From Dysgonamonadaceae bacterium (lineage in GTDB: Bacteria; Bacteroidota; Bacteroidia; Bacteroidales; Azobacteroidaceae), in the NCBI GenBank assembly GCA_031287395.1, contig JAITTA010000118.1, forward strand, positions 1-13,778: 13,778 nucleotides of DNA. Direction: 5' to 3'. Made by a program: the position numbers and the translations under genes. Below are positions 8,401 to 13,558 of the stretch, piece by piece; position 1 is the first letter of the stretch; each line of letters starts with the position of its first letter. Below the pieces are notes generated by a model, which made no database searches, was not told the origin of the DNA, and saw only the letters and a list, made by a program, of their open reading frames with translations.

Positions 8401-10004
8401 AAAGGCCAATAAGGAGCGTCCGGAGACATAGTTGTACCTTTCACCAACTTAAGATAGAGGTTGTTTTTTGTATTACTTGTATTATCCGATGTAAATTCAC
8501 CAACTTTATAATATTTACCATCAGAGGCATTTTTATACTCAAAAGCAACAGCCAGCACCTCGTCGGGCTGAAGTATCATTCCTGTCAGAGCCACATACCC
8601 TAATTCTGCATTGAAAGAATATTCGGTTGTGTTCAGCATACGCGCACTTTCAATTTTTTCGTAATCCTGCCCTCCTTCCATCGGAGTCCCTTGAAAAGCC
8701 TGGTTTACTTTACTGACATCCCTGGCATTCGGATAATTATTTACCAGATTCAGGTACAGATCGTTTGTATTATTATCCGGCATATCAGGCCCATTCGGAT
8801 GGACAAAACCGGTATTACTGATATTTTTTGCATTTTCTCCAAGATCCGAAAAACCGACGATATTACGGGCCTGGTCAAAATCCGCCCGCTTATTGGTAAC
8901 CCAAACCTCAATTCTGGTAATCATGACCCCTGAAGTTGGCTTTGGTAAAGTCCTCATGGCTTTGTCGTAATTATCCCGGAAATATTTGGAAAGGAAAAAA
9001 TACCGGTTTTCTTCGTAAGCATCTACTTTAATCTCAAAAGGAGTCGTTTGGTCTTTTCCACGTGATGAGACGGTATTCGATTCCGATTCCTGTTGCGAAA
9101 ATACCGCTCCGACATTGAATTTTCCAAATTGCAATTCCGTTTTGATTCCAAACAACGCGGCGCCTCCCCGAATCAAGGAATTGGAAGTATTCATACTCAC
9201 GTTTCCGGCCTCAAGCACTTTAATAATTTCATCTTCTTTTCCTTCATACCCCAATTTGAGTTTCCGGGAATCGAAATCAAAAGTACTTTCCGTATTATAA
9301 TTCAAATCAAAACCGACCCGGTCGCCGACCGAAGCATTTACCCCTGCCTGAATCTGGGAATCAAAGTCGAATGCAGTCCGGTTTCTCTGAGCCTCAGTCA
9401 GAGTTGGATTTCCATTAGAAGTGCGTGTGACCGCCATCTTAATATCGACACTCCCTTGTGCTCCCAGTTTCACTCCTCCCGGACCGAACAATTTCTCTGC
9501 AGGGCCCAAATCAAATTTAAAATCAAAACCGGATAAAATATCTTCTTTTGCTCCATCGGTTTCAAATTCCTCCTGATTCTTCTTCCTGAAATAAGAATTC
9601 ATACTTTTCCGGAAAGTATATTCCCGGTATTCTTCAGGAGTCAATGACAGAGGTGTAGAAATATCCATTCCGCCGACCTGTGCCCTAAAAATATAACGAT
9701 TACTTACCGGATCATAATAAAAATCATCATCGAAGGCCTGGGGATTCTGCAGATCAATCGGATGTCTACGGGTAATATCGTCATATTCGTCAGGAACAAT
9801 TTTAGAAACAGGATATTTGATACGGGCCGTATCAATTCTACTTCTAAACTGTCCTAGAGTATCGGGAACCTGAGGGTCCTCAAAAACAGGCACTACTTCA
9901 GGTCTCTCCATACTGAATACCGAATGGTTCGCATTCAGGGAGTAGATTCCGCCGAATACGAGTAAAATCAATAACACCGGTATGTATTTGCCCCAATTTT
10001 TCAT
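2439..10004 (-). CDS. sprA: SprA/Sov, outer-membrane translocon of the type IX secretion system
   Basis: SprA (Sov in Porphyromonas) forms the giant single-chain beta-barrel, 36 strands in the known Flavobacterium structure, through which type IX cargo crosses the outer membrane with partners such as PorV and Plug. The 2,521-residue product matches the family's size (about 2,400-2,500). Visible parts: signal sequence (1 to about 26); conserved N-terminal region with the ENRYFFL and RIEVWVTN blocks (about 330-372); VDDFENSE block (about 842-872); EFWLLDPF (about 1000); an EF-hand-like loop (1184-1195); RFARMFLTDF (about 1258-1292); ELRLTEF with a GWAAN segment (about 1520-1569); a basic Ser/Arg/Pro-rich segment (about 1925-1975); and a C-terminus of alternating hydrophobic residues (SFGININLSLMQ) as in a closing barrel strand. 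ATG at 10004 shares its A with the ruvA stop; a TTG at 10007 is rejected. The frame is intact, so the gene is probably functional. Confidence 0.97.
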   Translation of the reverse strand: MKNWGKYIPVLLILLVFGGIYSLNANHSVFSMERPEVVPVFEDPQVPDTLGQFRSRIDTARIKYPVSKIVPDEYDDITRRHPIDLQNPQAFDDDFYYDPVSNRYIFRAQVGGMDISTPLSLTPEEYREYTFRKSMNSYFRKKNQEEFETDGAKEDILSGFDFKFDLGPAEKLFGPGGVKLGAQGSVDIKMAVTRTSNGNPTLTEAQRNRTAFDFDSQIQAGVNASVGDRVGFDLNYNTESTFDFDSRKLKLGYEGKEDEIIKVLEAGNVSMNTSNSLIRGGAALFGIKTELQFGKFNVGAVFSQQESESNTVSSRGKDQTTPFEIKVDAYEENRYFFLSKYFRDNYDKAMRTLPKPTSGVMITRIEVWVTNKRADFDQARNIVGFSDLGENAKNISNTGFVHPNGPDMPDNNTNDLYLNLVNNYPNARDVSKVNQAFQGTPMEGGQDYEKIESARMLNTTEYSFNAELGYVALTGMILQPDEVLAVAFEYKNASDGKYYKVGEFTSDNTSNTKNNLYLKLVKGTTMSPDAPYWPLMMKNVYYLGTNYIQKERFKLNIKYQNDTTGTYLNYIPEGDIANQLLLRVMNLDRLDATGNPNPDGYFDFLEGYTVMPQQGLIIFPVVEPFGSHLRKKINNDVIADKYVFQELYDSTLTVARQTAEKNKFVFVGEYKGSFTSGISAGGTMLAPGSVRVTANGVTLIENVHYTVDYSTGSVTVIDPTYQNANIQVSSENMSNNFGMQRKTMMGLNMTYDFSPKFSIGATVMRLSEMPLTMKVNMGDEAIANTIYGFNFNYSTQSQWLTNLVDKLPFVEATVPSLISLNGEFAQLLPGHYESEYGGKYSYVDDFENSEMTYDWLAVYNWNLSSTPYGDLFEEAKRSNDVSYGYNRALLAWYYIDGLFTRASTMTPNHIKNDKEQLSNHYVREVKETELFPNRRQTYTTEATLPVFNLAFYPKERGPYNLDAQGTNPDGTLINPQKRWGGITRRIESGQTDFEASNIEHIEFWLLDPFIYDRNSSGGDLYFNLGEISEDVLKDERKFFENGLPLVKDPSKVDTTVWGVVPNTQSLNYAFDNTSGAREIQDVGLNGLSSKDEFDHPSYTKFLNDLEARLDPSVWERMGDDRFSPRNSPAGDVYHFFRGSDYDREEASILRRYKRYNGTEGNSIESDKSGERYNTASKLVPDVEDINQDNTLNENEKYFQYKVSIRPQDMIVGKNYVVDKREASVLLKNGKTETVTWYQFKIPIRDHQNYKNIGGIKDFKTIRFARMFLTDFSDSVVLRFGRLGLLRGEWRNYAKDLSNPNMPASGTGTLSTSTVNIEENSEREPVNYVLPPGVNRMQDPTQPQLSQQNEQALSIRVADLETGDARAIYKNTSLDFRQYKRIQMFAHGERLKEDMTSDLRDDEFSVFLRLGSDYKNNYYEYEIPLKLTPPGRYSHKSNADREAVWPEANMFDFPFEILTNLKLERNREKRNAGSTVSFQSPYSKMDPDQPMNKVTVVGNPTLSEVKVVMVGVRNNSRNTKSAEIWINELRLTEFNEENGWAANGNLFIGLSDVGTFNFQGSKETAGFGGLDQGIMERNIDNHHQYNISTTVEAGRFLPEKAKIRAPFYYSYSEDVISPKYNPLDQDILLKQALDEVQTSTEKDSIKAFAQTKSITKSIGISSFNVDIRSKNPMPYDPANFTMGYVFTERNKQDATTTYERETDARATFNYLYSPMIKPVEPFKGMKSNSGSVKFLKDFGFNYLPTSIGFTSDITRNYYEVQLRDLNSPEQNLIPASFREDFYWNRGTNIQWNLTKNLNLTVTTGTQARIDAPHVQVNKNYNRDEYKIWKDSVLQSIRDLGTPLNYNQLFLANYNIPFKSVPALDFMGGTLSYNATYNWEKGARIEAYEEDENFEIGNTIRNERTIGINNITFNFLSLYNKSSFLREVNRKFSNQRSNFTQIPDSRRNTSRTGRGSAQDSTSVIRQAKRPPVERPKYEGEIMLNLDSSTIVNHNLNNKRLRLTARKEDGKLYELKFKSLDKNVIQIKNKDSVKLKLTISQLPPLEETTWYKIAQVASRGLMMVRTAGVSYNLSSGSIIPNFSPNVGDFLGQGNTGFGKAPGWDFAFGFTDQGFLDKAASRNWLLNNSSYIAPAIFNENETFSFRASLEPFVGFRVDLNADRVTTSRKEIDFVNGGSPVYGGSYNITTIAIRSSFENHKSSDGYRSKTFEKFLSNRQIIYNRLESYYAGTKYPDGGFISEAGYAGKDFDPRNGDFTLNSMDVLIPAFIAAYTGKNPDKVSLSAFPSLSQILPNWKLTYDGLMKLDFFNRHFKNFLVTHEYSCKYVVGNYTSHGSWVDNSNGLGYVQSQVSGPVPSSPYSISAASITETFNPLIAINGTFRNNMTMKLGLTKTRNINLNVSSNQIVEINQENLDVGMEYKITEFNKVMKFKKSGGNNFSNDLKLSGMITFQRMSNLIRRIQDAYTQASAGEAQTMIRLAADYSLSRALTIQAFYDRQVTSPMVTTTSYPMAKSSFGININLSLMQ
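6420..6455 (-). other. EF-hand-like calcium loop encoded within sprA
   Basis: Residues 1184-1195 of SprA read DINQDNTLNENE. This fits the 12-residue EF-hand/dockerin loop: Asp at 1, Asn at 3, Asp at 5, a hydrophobic residue at 8 and Glu at 12. The usual Gly at position 6 is Asn. The flanking helices of a true EF-hand are not evident. Calcium binding is inferred from the pattern only. Confidence 0.4.
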
Positions 10005-10591
10005 CAAAGCATCTTTAAAGCATTCTTAATGATTTCTTCAACTGTAAACTGAGGATTTTCTTTGTTGATCTTTCCAACCACTTTCTGTGATGCCGCCTGG
10101 TTAAATCCTAACATCACAAGAGCCGAAACAGCCTCTCCTGCAGCCTCTCCCACCAACGGCAACGGTTCACCGGAAGGAACGGAATTCCCTGAAAATTTCA
10201 CTTTATCTTTCAAATCAATGATAATTCTTTCAGCAGTCTTCCCTCCTATTCCTTTCACCGTTTTGAGAGCATTGGCATTTCCGGTCGAAATGATCGACTC
10301 CAATTCGTACGCAGACAACGAAGAAAGCACCATACGCGCCGTATTTGCTCCAACGCCGGAAACGGAAATCAACAACAGGAACAAGTTCCGTTCTTTCTTA
10401 TCTATAAAACCGAACAATTGATGAGCATCTTCACGTATCGCCTCATACACATACAGTTTAACATTTTTTGAAGTTGTGAGGGCGCTGTATGTATTCAGCG
10501 AAATACTCACAAAATATCCCAATCCTCCTGCTTCAAGTACTACCGATGCAGGATTCAGTTCTATAATCTCTCCTTTTATATAATCCAACAT
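10004..10591 (-). CDS. ruvA: Holliday junction branch migration protein RuvA
   Basis: RuvA binds four-way DNA junctions and loads the RuvB motor for branch migration in recombination and repair. The 195-residue product is close to the usual length (203 in E. coli). The order of domains is normal: an N-terminal OB-fold (about 1-63, ending in the family phrase REDAHQLFGF); a middle domain with two helix-hairpin-helix motifs, SVSGVGANTAR (76-86) and VKGIGGKTAER (112-122); a variable linker rich in Pro, Gly and Glu (about 133-148); and a C-terminal domain (about 149-195) that contacts RuvB. The stop codon overlaps the sprA start (TGATG), so the two are co-transcribed and probably translationally coupled. 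ruvB is not in the window. A weak promoter candidate, TACCTTTT at 10637-10630, lies 38 bases upstream, but it has no good -33 match. Confidence 0.96.
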   Translation of the reverse strand: MLDYIKGEIIELNPASVVLEAGGLGYFVSISLNTYSALTTSKNVKLYVYEAIREDAHQLFGFIDKKERNLFLLLISVSGVGANTARMVLSSLSAYELESIISTGNANALKTVKGIGGKTAERIIIDLKDKVKFSGNSVPSGEPLPLVGEAAGEAVSALVMLGFNQAASQKVVGKINKENPQFTVEEIIKNALKML

Positions 10592-10665
10592 TTTTATATC
10601 AACTTAACTAATCATGTTTAATAACGTAAAAAAGGTAGAAAGCGTATGTTTGTCTTAGAAAATCT

Positions 10666-10673
10666 TACCTTTG
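10666..10673 (+). promoter_or_regulatory. Probable -7 box (TACCTTTG) of cutC
   Basis: TACCTTTG fits the Bacteroides -7 consensus TAnnTTTG and lies 21 bases before the cutC ATG, a normal leader distance. The nearest upstream TTTG (10649-10652) is only 13 bases away rather than about 20, so the -33 element is poor or absent. The predicted transcript start falls at the 12-bp palindrome 10679-10690. Confidence 0.45.
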
Positions 10674-10678
10674 TAAAA

Positions 10679-10690
10679 ATATCCGGATAT
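10679..10690. repeat. 12-bp perfect palindrome in the cutC leader
   Basis: ATATCCGGATAT is its own reverse complement and lies between the -7 box and the cutC ATG (10695), just where transcription should start. Its position would suit a repressor operator, but a palindrome this short can be chance, and no second copy was noticed in the window. Confidence 0.3.
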
Positions 10691-10694
10691 TATC

Positions 10695-11435
10695 ATGGTT
10701 TACTTGGAAGTTTGTTCTAATTCCGTTCATTCCGCTTTAGCTGCCCAAGACGGCGGAGCCTATCGCGTCGAGCTATGTGATAATCTTTTGGAAGGCGGAA
10801 CAACTCCTTCCCTTGCACAAATCCAAATAGCGCGTCAATTACTGAATATCAAATTAAACGTTATTATCCGACCTCGTGGAGGTGATTTTTTATACGATGA
10901 TCTGGAATTTGAAATTATGAAATCCGAAATCCGGATGTGTGGAAAATCCGGATGCGACGGAGTAGTGACCGGACTTTTGAATCCCGACGGCACCATCGAT
11001 ACCTCTCGTACCAAAGAATTAACCGGAATCGCCCGGGAATACAATATGAGCGTCACCTTTCACCGGGCTTTCGACCGTTGCAACGACTTATTCAAAGGTT
11101 TGGAAGAGGTTATCAGCACCGGATGTGACCGAATCCTAACATCCGGAGGAAAAAATTCGGCGTTGGAAGGCGCCGGCAATATCCGGAAACTGATAGAACA
11201 GGCCGGAGAGAGGATCATCATTATGCCCGGAGCCGGAATAACAGAACATAATATTGCGGAATTGGTAAAACAAACAGGACTCAAAGAATTCCACGGATCT
11301 TTCCGCAGCGCATTCCCGGGAAAAATGCAGTATTTTAATCAAGATCTGAATGACTGGAAAGAAGATAAGCAGTTGTTATTCTCGGACAAAGAAAAAATCC
11401 GGGAAGCTTTAAAACAAGCAAGGAAAACATTTTAA
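10695..11435 (+). CDS. cutC: CutC family protein (copper homeostasis protein CutC)
   Basis: A member of the CutC family, TIM-barrel proteins named for a copper-tolerance phenotype in E. coli. The biochemical role is unsettled and the copper link has been disputed. The 246-residue product is of family length and has the family blocks in order: LEVC (4-7), ELCDNLLEGGTTPS (26-39), IIRPRGGDFLY (57-67), HRAFD (123-127), RILTSGG (146-152), MPGAGI (177-182) and EFHGSFR (198-204). No signal peptide or membrane segment is seen, so it is cytoplasmic. It is transcribed divergently from ruvA across 103 bases, has a probable -7 box of its own, and stands alone as a single-gene unit. The stop codon lies within the loop of a terminator hairpin shared with the convergent tRNA-Leu. 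The family assignment is secure; any copper function is only by family name. Confidence 0.95.
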   Translation: MVYLEVCSNSVHSALAAQDGGAYRVELCDNLLEGGTTPSLAQIQIARQLLNIKLNVIIRPRGGDFLYDDLEFEIMKSEIRMCGKSGCDGVVTGLLNPDGTIDTSRTKELTGIAREYNMSVTFHRAFDRCNDLFKGLEEVISTGCDRILTSGGKNSALEGAGNIRKLIEQAGERIIIMPGAGITEHNIAELVKQTGLKEFHGSFRSAFPGKMQYFNQDLNDWKEDKQLLFSDKEKIREALKQARKTF

Positions 11436-11446
11436 GTTTTCCTTTT
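11420..11446. terminator. Bidirectional terminator between cutC and tRNA-Leu
   Basis: AAGGAAAAC (11420-11428) pairs with GTTTTCCTT (11436-11444), 9 bp with a 7-base loop, followed by T residues to 11446 for cutC transcripts. The cutC TAA (11433-11435) is in the loop and the hairpin uses the last codons. Read on the other strand, the same stem lies just after the tRNA. The stem is AT-rich, so strength is uncertain. Confidence 0.5.
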
Positions 11447-11447
11447 G

Positions 11448-11531
11448 TGCCCAGAACAGGACTCGAACCTGCACGTCCTTGCGAACACTAGTCCCTGAAA
11501 CTAGCGCGTCTACCAATTCCGCCATCTGGGC
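11448..11531 (-). tRNA. tRNA-Leu (anticodon CAG)
   Basis: The minus strand from 11531 to 11448 folds as a class II tRNA of 84 bases. The acceptor arm pairs GCCCAGA with TCTGGGC, with discriminator A at 11448. The anticodon stem pairs CTAGT with ACTAG around the loop TTCAGGG, giving anticodon CAG, which reads leucine CUG. A long variable arm follows (with a TTCG-type turn), then the T arm GCAGG-TTCGAGT-CCTGT. The D arm contains the expected TGGTAGACG. The long variable arm and discriminator A agree with tRNA-Leu. The 3' CCA is not encoded and must be added by the nucleotidyltransferase. It lies 12 bases from, and convergent with, cutC. Confidence 0.96.
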
Positions 11532-11623
11532 AAACTTATATATGTAAAACGACTCTCTATTTACTCATTTAAGAGCCCTCTGCCAACTTTTCATTTCATT
11601 CTTACAGATTCGATTTATTTCTG

Positions 11624-11631
11624 TAACTTTG
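11624..11631 (+). promoter_or_regulatory. Possible -7 box (TAACTTTG) before the integrase-like fragment
   Basis: TAACTTTG fits TAnnTTTG and lies 24 bases before the ATG at 11656, the spacing seen for cutC. No TTTG is present 19-21 bases upstream. If active, it would express the short integrase-like frame; otherwise it is a relic of the lost gene's promoter. Confidence 0.3.
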
Positions 11632-11655
11632 AAACAAGTAAAAATTGACAAAAAA

Positions 11656-11802
11656 ATGAAAGTAAGTTTCAAAACAGGTGTCCTCCGACATCGACAGCGC
11701 AAAGATAAAACATTTCCGTTAAATATCCGCATAGAATGGCAATCAAAATACAGTTTTTTACAAACAAACCTTTCTGTAAGCCCTGAGGACTCATTGGCAT
11801 AA
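11656..11802 (+). pseudogene. Truncated tyrosine integrase, arm-binding N-terminal domain only
   Basis: A 48-codon plus-strand frame in the tRNA-Leu to dapA spacer. It begins MKVSFKTGVL, continues with a basic, polar turn (RHRQRKDKT), then FPLNIRIEW, then a basic/aromatic stretch and VSPEDSLA before TAA. This layout is that of the arm DNA-binding domain at the N-terminus of Bacteroidota phage and transposon integrases: a first strand, a 'K-x-D-[GK]-T-[YF]-P-[LV]-x-[IV]-R-[IV]' second strand, and a third strand ending in '[VI]-[ST]-x-[ED]-D-L'. The core-binding and catalytic domains (Arg, His-x-x-Arg, Tyr) are absent: only 23 bases separate its stop from the end of the convergent dapA. It is thus a deleted remnant, or a short expressed arm-domain protein. 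It points away from the tRNA, on the tRNA's 5' side, so it does not show standard integration at a tRNA 3' end. The similarity is from memory and unverified. Confidence 0.5.
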
Positions 11803-11825
11803 AATGAAACAAGCAGAAGCATTTT

Positions 11826-12719
11826 TCAACAAGTAATATTCAACTGTTGCAATACTTCCCGTATTTTTTCGTACGTAGTAATTCTGGTAGGAATAAGCGG
11901 TAAACGTAACTTATTTTCAATGTACCCCATCATGTTAAGCATACTTTTCACACCAGCCGGATTTCCATCGACAAACAACAATTCAAACAACTCGGTAAAC
12001 CGATGGTGTATGGTCAAAGCATTTCCATAATCACCGGCCAGAGCTAACCGCACCATACGGCTGAATTCTTTCGGGAAAGCATTGCCTATCACGGAAATTA
12101 CACCGACAGCGCCTAGAGTGATCAAAGGGAATGTTATTCCGTCATCACCGGAAATCACATCAAAATTTTTAGGCTTGTTCTTAATAATATCATCCATTTG
12201 AGTGATATTACCGGAGGCTTCCTTTACTCCGGCTACATTCCCAAAATCCCGGGCAAGGCGCAAAGTTGTCTCGGCAGTCATATTGACACCGGTACGTCCC
12301 GGAACATTATACAGGATAACCGGTAAACGTGTAGCTTCTGCAATGGCTTTATAATGTTGATAGATCCCCTCTTGTGATGGTTTATTGTAATATGGCACTA
12401 CCGAAAGGACAGCATCGATACCCGTAAAATCATCATTTTTCAATTTTTCAACAACGGCACGCGTATTATTTCCTCCGGCTCCAAGCACAACCGGGATTTG
12501 CCCTCTAACCTTACTGACTACCAATTCTATAATTTTCGACTGTTCTTCCGGAGTTAAAGTCGGAGTTTCAGCTGTTGTTCCCAGGACAACAAGGTAATCC
12601 GTACCGTTTTGAAGTTGAAAATCAACTAATCGCGACAAGGCTGTGTAATCCACACTTTCATCTTCTTTAAACGGGGTTATCAACGCGACCCCCATTCCTT
12701 TCAGGTTTATTTGTGCCAT
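11826..12719 (-). CDS. dapA: 4-hydroxy-tetrahydrodipicolinate synthase
   Basis: DapA condenses pyruvate with aspartate semialdehyde, the first committed step towards diaminopimelate (peptidoglycan) and lysine. The 297-residue product is the normal TIM-barrel length. Key residues are present: the Thr48-Thr49 pair in GTTAETPTL, Tyr111 in PYYNKP, Tyr137 and Arg142 in YNVPGRTG, the Schiff-base Lys166 in VKEASGN, GDDG (191-194) and the GNPAGVK segment (252-258). I chose ATG at 12719 because the protein then starts MAQINLKGMGVALITPF, as relatives do. The alternative start at 12743 lies inside the -7 promoter box. It is transcribed alone from its own promoter, downstream of the aqpZ terminator. No riboswitch or attenuator is seen in its very short leader of about 15 bases. 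Identity is secure; related aldolases such as NanA differ at these motifs. Confidence 0.96.
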   Translation of the reverse strand: MAQINLKGMGVALITPFKEDESVDYTALSRLVDFQLQNGTDYLVVLGTTAETPTLTPEEQSKIIELVVSKVRGQIPVVLGAGGNNTRAVVEKLKNDDFTGIDAVLSVVPYYNKPSQEGIYQHYKAIAEATRLPVILYNVPGRTGVNMTAETTLRLARDFGNVAGVKEASGNITQMDDIIKNKPKNFDVISGDDGITFPLITLGAVGVISVIGNAFPKEFSRMVRLALAGDYGNALTIHHRFTELFELLFVDGNPAGVKSMLNMMGYIENKLRLPLIPTRITTYEKIREVLQQLNITC

Positions 12720-12740
12720 CTGTACAATAAAAATGATAGG

Positions 12741-12771
12741 CAAAAGTAGTACAATTTATCCTTATGTCAAA
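12741..12771 (-). promoter_or_regulatory. Bacteroides-type promoter of dapA
   Basis: On the minus strand TTTG (12771-12768) is followed after 19 bases by TACTTTTG (12748-12741), a full match to the TTTG / TAnnTTTG consensus. Transcription would begin near 12734, about 15 bases before the ATG at 12719. This rules out the longer dapA start at 12743. Confidence 0.65.
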
Positions 12772-12787
12772 TTATTTTTAAACAAAT

Positions 12788-12832
12788 AAAAAAAGCGCTA
12801 TTCCAATAAGCCGGAGATGTTTGGAATAGCGC
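12788..12832 (-). terminator. Rho-independent terminator of aqpZ
   Basis: GCGCTATTCCAA (12795-12806) and TTGGAATAGCGC (12821-12832) form a perfect 12-bp stem with a 14-base loop. On the minus strand the stem is followed directly by seven T residues (12794-12788), then ATTT. It lies 22 bases after the aqpZ stop codon and separates aqpZ from the dapA promoter. This is the strongest terminator in the window. Confidence 0.9.
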
Positions 12833-12853
12833 CATCCTTATTTTTGATGTTTT

Positions 12854-13558
12854 TTATCTTTTTTCCGGAGCAATCAATTTATATACGATACCAGCTACAA
12901 TAGCGCCGGCCACCGGAGCTACGATAAACAGCCAGAGTTGTGGTAATGCCAAAGCATTTTCCGAAAAGATAGCCTGACTGATGGAACGGGCCGGGTTGAC
13001 GGAAGTATTGGTCACCGGAATACTGATCAAATGGATCAATGCTAATGTCAAACCGATAGCCAGTCCTGCAAATCCTTTCGGCGCATGGGAGTCTGTCGAA
13101 CCTAAAATAACTATCAGGAAAATGAAAGTCAGTATAAATTCGATCAAAAAAGCTCCTGCCGTATTAACCTGAAGATAATTTGCAGCACCTTCGAAAAATT
13201 CACCATATCCGTTTGCAGCAAAAGTTCCCAGGGACAAATTACCGGACTTCAGGATAAATGCCAATACCCCTGCGGCAATTACACCACCAATGATCTGGGC
13301 AACAATATATAAAATCAAATCTTTTGCAGTCATACGACCCGCAACGAATACTCCTACCGAGACAGCAGGATTAAGGTGAGCTCCTGAAATATGACCGATA
13401 CCATAAGCCATGGCAACAACAGTTAAACCAAAAGCAATCGCAACACCAAGGAATCCGACTGCATGACCGGCTAAAACGGCGGTTCCACAACCGCCTAAAA
13501 CTAATAGGAACGTGCCTATTAATTCGGCTGTAAATTTTTGTCCTGTTTTCATATACAT
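12854..13558 (-). CDS. aqpZ: Aquaporin Z, water channel of the inner membrane
   Basis: A major intrinsic protein with six hydrophobic membrane segments and the two half-helices carrying NPA motifs: SGAHLNPAVS (NPA at 63-65) and NTSVNPARS (188-190). The selectivity filter residues match the water-specific E. coli AqpZ by position and spacing: Phe43, His176, Thr185 and Arg191. Glycerol facilitators would have Gly and Phe/Cys in place of the His and Thr and an Asp after the second NPA-R. A water channel is therefore expected rather than glycerol uptake. Length is 234 residues (231 in E. coli). Two in-frame ATGs are close together, 13558 and 13552. The second has a better-placed GGA upstream (6 bases) and would give the more usual MKTGQKF start. 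It is a single-gene unit ending in a strong terminator. I found no convincing promoter match upstream. Confidence 0.95.
   Translation of the reverse strand: MYMKTGQKFTAELIGTFLLVLGGCGTAVLAGHAVGFLGVAIAFGLTVVAMAYGIGHISGAHLNPAVSVGVFVAGRMTAKDLILYIVAQIIGGVIAAGVLAFILKSGNLSLGTFAANGYGEFFEGAANYLQVNTAGAFLIEFILTFIFLIVILGSTDSHAPKGFAGLAIGLTLALIHLISIPVTNTSVNPARSISQAIFSENALALPQLWLFIVAPVAGAIVAGIVYKLIAPEKR

Noticed and set aside
4467..8933. Several long plus-strand open frames opposite sprA (for example 5571-6020, 7005-7586, 7611-8066, 8121-8603)
   Set aside because: They are antisense to an intact, clearly recognisable protein, have low-complexity Ile/His/Arg-rich translations with no family resemblance, and no promoter or ribosome site was seen for them.
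11531..11538. TAAGTTTG, a -7 consensus match at the 5' end of tRNA-Leu
   Set aside because: It includes the first base of the tRNA, so transcription from it would begin inside the tRNA; it cannot be the tRNA promoter.
11565..11822. 85-codon minus-strand open frame between tRNA-Leu and dapA
   Set aside because: Its translation resembles nothing I know, and it is the antisense of the integrase-like frame, which explains the sequence better.
11448..11825. Standard genomic island inserted at the 3' end of tRNA-Leu
   Set aside because: The integrase-like fragment is on the 5' side of the tRNA, points away from it, and no repeated copy of the tRNA 3' end was seen. Only a relic is supported, not an island.
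12720..12743. Longer dapA start at 12743
   Set aside because: It falls in the -7 box of a consensus promoter and would add eight residues not expected in the family.
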